A stretch of DNA of 64,000 bases from Ilex aquifolium (Eukaryota > Streptophyta > Magnoliopsida > Aquifoliales > Aquifoliaceae). The stretch spans positions 4,688,451 through 4,752,450 of the forward strand of contig OX637395.1 of assembly GCA_951799425.1 (NCBI GenBank), in the 5' to 3' direction. Made by a program: the position numbers and the translations under genes. The notes under the pieces are model-generated. The model saw only the letters and a list, made by a program, of their open reading frames with translations, searched no databases and had not been told where the DNA came from. The stretch's first letter is position 1; every line of letters starts with the position of its first letter. Positions 49,160 through 58,477 of this stretch are shown one piece after another.

Positions 49160-49890
49160 TAAAACTTCTTGTAGTAGATCTCATGCATGCATGCTTTACA
49201 AGCCTTTTACTTTCAAATGAGATCTTTTATATTATGATTCCAAAGACATCGTTTTACAATGTTTGTTTTTCAATAAGGTTTCTAATGTTGGTAAGAGGAG
49301 GAGAACATTTCTGTGGAGTGCTTGTCTATTAAGAACACAATGTTTTTTTTTTTGCATATGAATATTTTCTTTCTTCTTGATTTGGCAAATGTCATGACCA
49401 CTTTTGCTATATATTGGTGCATTTTGTAGTAGTTTGCCAAACTGTTAGTGGGAATTCGTTCCGATGAATGTTTTGGACTCATGATTGCAAAATAAATATC
49501 GAATGCATGAAATCACTAAACTCATCATGTTCATCAAATGTTGGATTTATAGAGACACAATGCCATTGTGAATAGATTCATTATTGGATAATTCAGTTAG
49601 TATAATACTCAAGTCACTCTTTGACTTCGTATTAGGTCGAAAAACCAGGTTGAACACATGATTGTAGCACAAATCTTGAACTAATTTGAGTTTTGCAATA
49701 AGAGGATTGGGGGGTAAACTGATGGATCCAATAAATCTGTTAAATGTATGATTTACACGAACTTGCTAAACAAGAAATGAATGAAGACTAAATAAATACA
49801 GTTAGTTTTATTATAACTTATCCTCATTCCACTTACCCAAAAAAAAAAAAAAAAAACTTATCCTCATTCCTACATATCACATCAAAGATA
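49160..49890. other. 3' flank of the RRM-like gene
   Basis: The proximal part is likely 3' UTR. AATAAA-like hexamers occur at about 49,491. Nothing else recognised. Confidence 0.4.
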
Positions 49891-49899
49891 AAAATACTA

Positions 49900-50227
49900 G
49901 GGAAAGTCTACGGTGCTGGAAAAAAAAATTGTTATTATATCGAAAGTTATAACTTTTTATGGTAAAATTACATATTTAAAAAGAAAAGTTACAATTACTT
50001 AAAGAAAAACCATGATCGATCATAGATACCCATGATTGATCATGGAGACTCCTCTTGACCGCGCACTTCTCTCTTATGAGTTGTGACTTAACTTTTAAAA
50101 ATTGTAATTAAAGCTTGAAAGTTGTAAATTAATTTCAGCATATCGCAACTTTCCATAATCGATCATGTCTTTTATAAGAAATAATATATACCTCAAAAAA
50201 ATTGTAGATGATACCAGAGCCTTTCCC
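49900..50227. mobile_element. Mutator-type MITE, copy F, exact 9-bp target duplication
   Basis: Left terminus GGGAAAGTCTACGGTGCTGG and the complement of the right terminus, GGGAAAGGCTCTGGTATCAT, are inverted. Flanked by exact AAAATACTA at 49,891-49,899 and 50,228-50,236. The interior has AAGTTATAACTTTTTATGG, TTGTAAATTAA and CATGATCGATCATAG plus CATGATTGATCATGG motifs near the middle, like copy C. It is 328 bp and noncoding. Confidence 0.88.
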
Positions 50228-50262
50228 AAAATACTAATTAGTTATTTGTGTGAGTATGCATA

Positions 50263-52012
50263 CAGGGGCGGAGCCAGACTCTTTCTCCAGTGGGGGCAAT
50301 ATAAAATTTATTTATAACTTAAAATTAAAAGATTAACATTACTTTCAAAAAAATATTATTCAATAATATTTTTTTATAATTATAAGTACATGAAAAAGGT
50401 CAATTAGATAGCAGCACAAACAATATGCAACATTTTTTGTATAATGTTCTCTTATTAATTTTAAAACTTATTAAATCAAAAAAAAATTAATAGGAAATTT
50501 TTTTAAACAAAAAGTAAATCTATCAAAAAAATTTCACCTAAAATTAGATATAGATTCAATTGAATCTATCATAATTCATAACTAAATTATTTAATTTCAA
50601 TTAATCGGAACAATTGGACACAAACTAAAATAGGCAAATTTCAAATGGAGCAACACAATTAAATATAACAAAATTCAAATAATTTCAATTACACAAATTA
50701 AAATATCTTAGAAAACAAGACTGACTAAATATGTAATTTATCAATTCATGACTGCTAGAAATGTCAAGTTAAACGGTTACGTATCAAGTTAAACGGGTGA
50801 AAGGTGAAAAACATGTAAAATCATATACGATACGTTTAATAAAGAGTGAAAAACTCCGACACGAACACGAACCGTTTAATAAACGGGTAATACAATATAA
50901 CTCGTTTAACAACAATTCACCACTCAAAATAAATTACAAAAGTCAAGTCAAAATTTTTGACTGACCCCAAATTTTTTTTTTTTTTGATCAACGACTGACC
51001 CCAATTAAAAAGAACTTATTATTGAGTCCAATAAAAAAAATATATTATTGAGTCCAACTGTATAAAATACCAAATGATGCTTCACGTGAAGCCTAATGCA
51101 GGAGTAAACACAAAGGGCTGCCCTTTGTTTATAGGCAATTTCTAACATGGGCATTGTCTTCCGAGTTGATGTGGGTAGTTCTGTACAATGTAGATTTTAA
51201 CACAAACAGAAAAATTCCTTAAGGCTTCTAACTAATTTTTTTTCACTTCATTTATATTATTATATTTATATTATATAATTTTTTTAAAATTAATTATTAA
51301 TTTATTATTATATTAATTTATTTAAACGGGTTGATAGAACTCATCCGAACACGACCCGTTTATTAAACGTGTCTGACAAGTCAATCCGTTTATCACCTGA
51401 ATCCGTTAAAGTCTCACCCAAATTCTCTTAATTTGTGTCGATTAATCCTGTCGTGTTGGACTTTGACATGCCTAATGACTACAACACTATATCAATAAAC
51501 TTATTTTGCATAATCGAATTTTTTTACGTCTCCCTCCTCAAACAGTTTCAAATAATATTTAAACAAATTGATATAAAAATTGATGAAATCTTCATCGTTT
51601 AGTTTAGACCCAGATAATGGAATTCAATGGTCTATTGTGAAGAAAAAGTTGAATAGATAAGAATAAGAGAAACCCTAACTACTGTACTAAAAAATTAAAA
51701 AAAATTACAAACCTATTTGTTTATGCCTTATTGTTTACCTCTCATGGCTATATTATTAATGGAATGAGCAATGCTAAAGAAGAACCATACGATCGAATGA
51801 CTAAAAGGAAAAGGAGGGACATTTTTTTTAAACCTAATTCTACAATGTATAAAAGAACCCCAGAATTTATCAAAATTCTAAAACTTCTTTTAAGCCTTTT
51901 AAAATATTTTCAGTGGGGGGCAATATCTTCAAATTTCAAATATTCTACCTACACCCCAAAAGTTTTCAGATTTGCAGTGGGGGCAACTGTCCCCACTGTA
52001 AATCCACCCCTC
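50263..52012. mobile_element. hAT-like nonautonomous element with CAGGGGCGG termini
   Basis: Starts CAGGGGCGGAGCCAGAC and ends TGTAAATCCACCCCTC, an inverted repeat. Flanked by TATGCATA (50,255-50,262) and TATGCAGA (52,013-52,020), an 8-bp hAT-size duplication. In the duplicated block the same right end reads CGCCCCTG followed by an exact TATGCATA (59,954-59,961), confirming the boundary. It is 1,750 bp, AT-rich inside with AACGGGT / CCGTTTAATAAACGGG repeats at 50,770-50,900 and 51,330-51,400, and no transposase was recognised. Confidence 0.75.
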
Positions 52013-54647
52013 TATGCAGATATATGACATTATCCTTATTACTTCTGTCAACATCCTATTGTATTACGCAAGTACCAAGTAGTTTTCACGGCTAATATAT
52101 TCATAGAATTTGTATTCCATAAAAAGTAGATAAAATTAGTACTTGTAACAGTGATATCATGTCATCAATATTGACGTGATATCACCAATCAATAATATAT
52201 AAAAAAATAATGGACCCCACACAAACTAATAATTACCCGTCTATGTAAATCAATAACTATCAACTCTTCGCCCATGAAAATCACTAACTACCCAAATTAG
52301 ATTCACTTTATTCATTCGGGATTTTGTTATTAGTTAGTGATACTAAATCGTCAACACCGACACGGTATCACCGAAAGAAAAGTAGGAACAAAAACTTATA
52401 AGAGTCCAATGGGCTGCTACCATCAAAATTTCCGCGAAGGTGGTGCCTGTGGAAAAACATGCATTAGTGGTTTGGATTTTTCTTGTCTACCTTCTGTGAA
52501 AATTTGTAAGTATTCGTGGAATCCCAAAATTCTTGTCTGTACGGATAGAATTTCATTATTCAAAAACAAGGGGCATGGTCGTAAGCTGTCAATTGAGTCG
52601 AATTTCTCAGGTTTTTATATATTTTAAGTTGACTTGAGTCTACGATTGGTAGTTTAGTGTCAAGTGAGTCTTATTTTTTATTTAATTGGTTAAAAAATAG
52701 GTAAAAAAAAAAAAGTTGATCAGCAAACATAGAGTTTTGTCATGCTGCGATTATATTAACTCGGGGTGGGATATGAGTCTTACTTTAACTCCGTAGCTAG
52801 TTCTGTGTAATCTAAATTTGTATTAATGACCAGTCTAGTTGATTGAAATAGTCTTTTTCTCTACTCTATCTAGAAAGTCCATTTATTCTCATATGCAATG
52901 ATAGAACTCAAGCTCATGTTCTTACGGAAAAGTCTAAATTAATCGGCCTGAAAGTCAGTCAAATCTTTTGCTTAGATCATTCACTATCGAGGTTTAAAAA
53001 CATTTTATAGAAGTCTTTAAGGATGTTTGAAAGACAAGATAATGTCTCTAAGGTCGCTATTCTTGACCTTAGAAAAGAATATAATAAGGTCTTTACCGAT
53101 TTTATATCTCTATGGAACTTTTTTTCTATTCTTTTATTGTTGATTATCTATTTCTTATCTTTCCTCAACTGCTAGTGCACTTGAAGCAAAGCTTGCAATT
53201 ACACCTCCCTTTCGAGTAAGTTCTAGTGTCTTATTTTGCTCTTCTAGTTCATAAAGGATCTTAACCTACACTGGTTACCGACCTTGACTCTGTTGAGCCA
53301 ACTTTCGGTTCCTTCAGCTTCTCGCATGAATCAATCTAAAGCTTTTCTCAAGCGGCTTACTTCTTTTTTTTTTTTTTGGGGAGGGGGAAGGAGAAGGGGG
53401 AGGGGAACTTGAACATTTAAAACAAAATCTTTACAAGACAAAGAGTATCATTAGACCAAAGCCAAAACCTTTACTTCTTGCTTGTCTCGGTTTCTTCTTA
53501 AACGGCTTAACTTCTTTATTTACTTTTTCAAACGAAGTACAAAAATTTAATCGTCAAACTTAAATTTATATTGCTCAAACTTGACTTAATTTCGTGATGA
53601 TATTTTTTAATAAATAAAAATAAAAAACTTCAATCACATCATTTCTAGTTTATCATAATTTTAGGGACACTCCCTCTCAAATTAGTGGTCTTAACTAGAA
53701 TACAATTTTATTAAACTGTCCATGATATATTTTGGAAAAAATTTCATTCACACCCCCTAGATAAGTATATCTTCAATGAGATCTCTTTATTTTATGAATT
53801 TTTTTACGTATTAAAATTTGGATCGATTAAAATTTTATTCGAGCCGATTAAAATTCGTTTTTAATCGACTCGAATCAAATTTTAATCAACTCGCATTGAA
53901 TTTTGATCGGCTTATATTTTAATACATAAAAAATATAAATTTTAATAGACTTAAATTTTAATACATTCAAAATAAATTTTAATCAACTTGAATCGAATTT
54001 CAATTGGCATGAATTTTAATAAGTAAAAAAATATAAATTTTAATCCACTTGAATCGAAATTTAATCGACGCTAACAGTTTAGGTTGAGTTCAAATCGACT
54101 CGAATTTTAATATATAAAAAAAAATTAATAAGCTCAAATTTTAATATGTAAAAAAATAAAATTTAATCAGCTCGAATCGAATTTTAATCGGTTCAAATTT
54201 TAATATGTATAAAAAAAGAATTTTAATCAACTCAAATTTTAATATGTAAAAAAATAAAATTTAATCAGCTTGAATTTTATGTAGCAAGATTATTTGAAAT
54301 TTATGTATGAGCAATTTTAGTATTTTAGATGAATTTTTTTATTAGAAATGATGGTTTAACGACAGAAGTGTGAGTGATGTTTAAATATAAATTAGGAAGG
54401 ATGTCAATGATATTTTAAATAATAGAAGGGATATTTTTAAAAATATAGTAAACTACAAGGGTATGCCTGAAATTTTCCCAAATAAAAATCCACAATAGAA
54501 GAAGCAAACAGCTTGCGTTGATCCTCCAAACAAACAATTTCCACGAAAAGGCCAGGAAGCCACGTGACCAAATCTTCTTTTGTACTTATTCTTTTCCACG
54601 TCACCTCCCCCACTTTCTCTATCTCTCTCTCTCTCTATATATATATA
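50532..54647 (+). repeat. tandem segmental duplication, upstream copy (first part)
   Basis: This stretch aligns almost end to end with 58,478-62,455. It begins inside the hAT-like element (CACCTAAAATTAGATATAG) and ends at the CT/TA microsatellite of the histidine-phosphatase promoter. It continues after an insertion at 58,256-58,436. It contains a degenerate repeat region (53,810-54,270: AATTTTAATCGACTCGAAT-type motifs) shared with the other copy, and about 100 bp at 52,749-52,850 missing from the other copy. No gene lies in it. Confidence 0.92.
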
Positions 54648-56405
54648 CTAGTCATAACCCGTGCCTGAAGGCACGATAGAACAAAAAATTCGAGTCCTAA
54701 AAAATCGATATCATTATATTAAATAATTTTTTTTTTCTTTCATTTATTTGATTAAATCATTCAAAATTTATTTTTACCCATTATTTTCCTAAAAATGTAG
54801 ACAAATTTTTCTCAAAATATGTAATTCGATAAATTTTTTTAACAGATCTATACTATCGTGTATGAATAATATATGAAATAAAAATTATGATAAATTAAAA
54901 ATTAATCAAATATTAAATGGTTTAGCATATGATAGAAATGAGTGATGTGATGGTTTTTTAGGGGGAATTTGTATAGGGGATAAAATTCAACTTCCTATGT
55001 GTTTTAAGAGAAAATATCATCCACATCCCCTATAATTATGTCTAAATTCAATGCCACATCCTTCAAATTTTGATATTTCACTGTCACTCTCTGTTAGTGA
55101 TTGTCAGGTTACACCGTTAATGGCAATGATTGATTTATAAAAATATCCCCGAGTATTTTATAGGGTAAATTTTATCCACACCCCTTATAAATAAACTTAA
55201 CTTTAACAACACCCCTGTAAATAGACCTAAATTTAACAACACCCTCTCTTGATTCTGAAATTTCAATGCACTCCCTTTTAGTTCTATTATATTAGCCTTT
55301 ATTTTGATCAATTTAATATTCAATTTTATCAAATTAATTTTATTTATTTAATTTAAACTAAATTAACATTTCATCTCATCAAATCAACACAAAATTGATC
55401 AAATTAGCATTTAGTTATATTAATTTAATATTTCATTTCATCAAATTAATATTATTTTTTTAATATTAAGTTATTATTTATTTTTATCAAATCAACATCA
55501 AATTGACATTCAATTTTATTAAATTAAACTATTTAATTTATTAAATAGAATATTAAATTCCATTAATTTAAAATTTAACCTTATCAAATTAATGTCATTT
55601 CTTTAATTTAACACCAAATGAACATTCAATTTTATTAAAACAACATTCAAATTTATTCAATTAACATTAAATTCAATCAAATTAATACTAAATTAATATT
55701 TAATTTTATCAAATTAAAACTAAATTAATATTTAAATTTATCAAAATTAAGATCAAATTTATTCAATTAATATTAAATTTTATCAAATAATTTTAAATTT
55801 TATATATGAAATATGATGTGTGAGGAGCGGTCGGACGACGTTATGGATGACATATGATAGTAGATGAATTAGAAATGGATAAGATTTTGACATTGACTTT
55901 ATCAACTGTAATTTTTATTATAGAAAAATCATTTTTAACTATAAAAATTATAAAAACTTGATTAAGATAGAATTTTGGGGAGACATGTGTCTCAGTTTAG
56001 AAGGAGAATCATGAAAGATAAAAGTGTGAGATACAGTCAATGTCTCAGTATAGAAACTGATCCCTTAACATATGAAATAAAATCAGGAAAATAATGATAA
56101 GAGTTATAATCTGTATTTTAGGGAAAGAGAGACAGAGTTGACGAATGAGAGATCGCTTAATTGCCGGATTTGATTGGGTTGGTGAATTCAATGAAGGTGT
56201 GTCAATTTTGGAAACTAAATTTTTTGAGCTGCAAAAATATTTCAAGAGCTAATGTGGTACGTCGGATCGAAACGATCTGAAACGTCAATAGCTTGAGATA
56301 GTTTGAGATAACGCCGTTCGTTGGATGATGACTTTTTTGGTTACGAAACAATCTGAGCCGCTCTTTGTCTCCAAAATTCAAAATCGTTCTACTTTATTAT
56401 ATAGA
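54648..56405 (-). mobile_element. nonautonomous Helitron I
   Basis: Read on the - strand it starts TCTATATAATAAAGTAGAAC, after an A, and ends with the hairpin CGTGCCTTCAGGCACG followed 9 bases later by CTAG and a T. TC start, hairpin near the 3' end, CTRR end and A/T insertion site are Helitron hallmarks, and there are no target duplications. It is 1,758 bp. It carries a degenerate AT-rich array at 55,300-55,800 (AATTTTATCAAATTAA / CAACATCAAATTGACATTC) like the centre of the 30.5-35.4 kb array. No Rep/helicase is present. Confidence 0.78.
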
Positions 56406-56409
56406 TATA

Positions 56410-57241
56410 CTAGTTATTTCCCGTGCCTGAAGGCACGGAGTAATAAAAAAAGAATCAATATATTTGTATTCACACCCAAAATCAAATCGTAAAGATAGAG
56501 GAGAGATAAAAAAATTTAAGTATCGATTGTAGTAAGGGTGAGCGGTGGTGGGCGACAATGGTGATGGTGGGAGACGGTGATGGTTGTGGTGGGTAAGGCG
56601 ATGACCGTGGTGGTGGTAGCAGTCGTGGGTGGGAATGGTGATGGTGGTGATGGATTTTGAGTGACGACGATGGTAGTGGCGGTGGTGGAGGCGGCGGCGG
56701 TGGTGGTGGGGGTGGCAGTGGTGGCGGGTGGCAGTGGTGGCGGTGGCGGGTGGCGATGGTGGTGGCGGTGGTGGCAGTAGTGGTGGTGGTGGTGGCAGCG
56801 ACTTTGGTGGCGGCGGCGACTGTGATGGCGGCAGCAACAGTAGTGGTGGCAGTGGCGGCGGTGACGGCGGCGGTGGTGGAGGTGGGGGTGGTGGTGGGGG
56901 CGATGGCGATGGTGGTGGTGGGGGTTGTGGCGGTAGGGGTGGTGGCGGAGGTAATGGTGGTGGTGATGGCGGCGGTGGTGGTGGTGGTAGAAGTAGTGGT
57001 GGGACGGTTTCAAATACTATTTTTTTTTAAAGTACTTATGAAAAATAATTTCTAGAATTACTTTTAAAAAGTCACTCCAAACACACCCTTAAGGACCTAT
57101 TTTTCCTATTAAATATAGGGTGTTAATAGTAGTCGTTAGATTAACTTTAAAGTAAAATTTAAAGCGATCTCAACCGCAAATAGCAAAAGTCATTTTGTTT
57201 ATCTTTTGAGGTTTGAATTGTAAATTACTTTATTATATAGA
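56410..57241 (-). mobile_element. nonautonomous Helitron II with GGN-repeat expansion
   Basis: On the - strand it runs from TCTATATAATAAAGTA to hairpin CCGTGCCTTCAGGCACGG and GAAATAACTAG, then T. It is separated from Helitron I by only TATA. About 470 bp (56,530-57,005) is a GGT/GGC/GGN triplet-like repeat. The rest (CGGTTTCAAATACTATTTTT to TTTGAATTGTAAATTACT) is nearly the same as in Helitron III. Confidence 0.8.
56530..57005. repeat. GGT/GGC triplet-rich minisatellite in Helitron II
   Basis: Almost every third base pair follows a GGN pattern (GGTGGTGGCGGTGG-like) for about 470 bp. Open frames across it (poly-Gly, poly-Val or poly-His/Pro) are a by-product of the repeat. Confidence 0.9.
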
Positions 57242-57244
57242 TAT

Positions 57245-58078
57245 ATAGTTATTGCTTGTGCCTGAAGGCACAATGTAATAAAAAGTGGTAAACAATAAAC
57301 ATATTTGTATTCATATGTAAAACCAAATTACAAACATAGAGAAGAGATAAAAGAATTTAAGCATCGGTTTGTAGTGGGGGTGAGAGGTGGTGGGCGGCAG
57401 TGGCGGTGGTAGGAGACAGTGATGGTTGTGGTGGGTGGCAATGAGCGTAGTGGCGGTGATGGCGGCGGCGACAGTGGTGGTGGTGGTGATGGTGACAATG
57501 GTGGCGGCGGTGATGGCGGCGGAGGGGGGTGGCGGTGGAGGCGACTACGGCGGCGACGGTAGTGGTGGCGGTGGCGGCGACGACAGTGGTGGTAATGGTG
57601 ACGGTGGGGGCAGTGGTAGCGGCAGGAGTGGTGGTAGTGGCGGCGGTGGGGCGGCGGTGGTGGTGGTGGCGGCGACGACGGTGGGAGCGGTGGTGGTGGG
57701 GGGGCGGTGGTGGTGGTGGCGACGATGGCGGTAGTGGTGGTGGCGGCGACGGCGGCGGTGGTGGTGGTGGTGGCGGCGGCGGTGGTGGTGGGGGTGGTGG
57801 TGGTAGAGGTAGTGATGGAGCGGTTTCAAACATTATTTTTTTTTTTAATCATTATTATTTTTTTTAAAGTACTTATGAAAAATAATTTCTAGAAATACTT
57901 TTAAAAAGTCACTTCAAACACACCCTTAGGGGCTTATTTTTCCTATTAAATTTAGGGTGTTAATATTAGCCGTTAGATTAACTTTAAAGTAAAATTTAAA
58001 GCGATCTTAACCGCGAAAAGTAAAAGTCATTTTGTTTATCTTTTGAGATTTGAATTGTAAGCTACTTTATTATATAGA
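57245..58078 (-). mobile_element. nonautonomous Helitron III with GGN-repeat expansion
   Basis: Same architecture as Helitron II: - strand start TCTATATAATAAAGTAGC and 3' hairpin TTGTGCCTTCAGGCACAA. The CTAG end has changed to CTAT on the - strand, so the 3' end is slightly decayed. The triplet block is at 57,370-57,825. It is arranged head to tail with Helitrons I and II. Confidence 0.75.
57370..57825. repeat. GGT/GGC triplet-rich minisatellite in Helitron III
   Basis: Same pattern as in Helitron II, at the same internal position, but the order and length of triplets differ, so the blocks have changed independently. Confidence 0.9.
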
Positions 58079-58084
58079 TATATT

Positions 58085-58252
58085 CAGAACAATGCTATGA
58101 AACCTAAATCTATAACCCAAATTTGTATCTCAAATGAAAGAGACCATTGGATCAGTGGGTCCCAATTTAAAAAAGTTGATGAGATGCACTCATCCAATGG
58201 TCGCCTTTCATTTGGGATGAAAATTTGGATTACAAATTTAGGATACATAGTA
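58085..58252. mobile_element. short palindromic MITE inserted beside the Helitrons
   Basis: AATGCTATGAAACCTAAATC and the complement of the right end, AATACTATGTATCCTAAATT, begin a TIR of about 50 bp that continues through CCCAAATTTGTATCTCAAAT. The whole 168 bp is close to a hairpin. It is absent from the other duplication copy, where the TA microsatellite runs straight into ATTCGTATGCG. Confidence 0.7.
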
Positions 58253-58255
58253 TTT

Positions 58256-58436
58256 CCCATATATTCGTATGCGTCTCTGTATCGCGTCCTATTTCTCTCC
58301 CTCTCTCTCTCGCACCTGATCTCTGCATTCTGACGCGAAGAATAGATTATGGAGTCATGCGACGGAAACTCAGACAAACAGTTCTTCCAAAACGTCGTCG
58401 TAATGAGGCACGGCGACAGGATAGACAACTTCGAGC
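58256..58436 (+). repeat. tandem segmental duplication, upstream copy (second part: 5' UTR and start of exon)
   Basis: Matches 62,456-62,635: ATTCGTATGCGTCTCTGTAT, CT-rich leader and the first 29 codons of the phosphatase gene. Identity stops after TTCGAGC at 58,436; about 40 bp of unrelated filler follows before the downstream copy starts at 58,478. Confidence 0.92.
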
Positions 58437-58468
58437 ACTTTTGTAAATGTAGAAACGAACACGAATAG
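58349..58468 (+). pseudogene. truncated duplicate of the histidine-phosphatase gene start
   Basis: ATG at 58,349 opens the frame MESCDGNSDKQFFQNVVVMR HGDRIDNFE, identical to residues 1-29 of the gene at 62,548. It then runs into unrelated sequence (HFCKCRNEHE) and stops at 58,466-58,468 after 39 codons. It keeps the RHG triad but lacks the rest of the domain, so it cannot be an enzyme. Its own promoter has been cut by about 3.6 kb of Helitrons and a MITE. It is the scar of a tandem duplication whose right break fell inside exon 1. Confidence 0.92.
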
Positions 58469-58477
58469 GCAAAAGTT

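Noticed and set aside
56397-57892. Long open frames of poly-Gly, poly-Val/Ala, poly-His and poly-Pro on both strands
   Set aside because: They follow from the GGN triplet repeat inside two Helitrons, are open in several frames at once and have no domain, so they are not genes.
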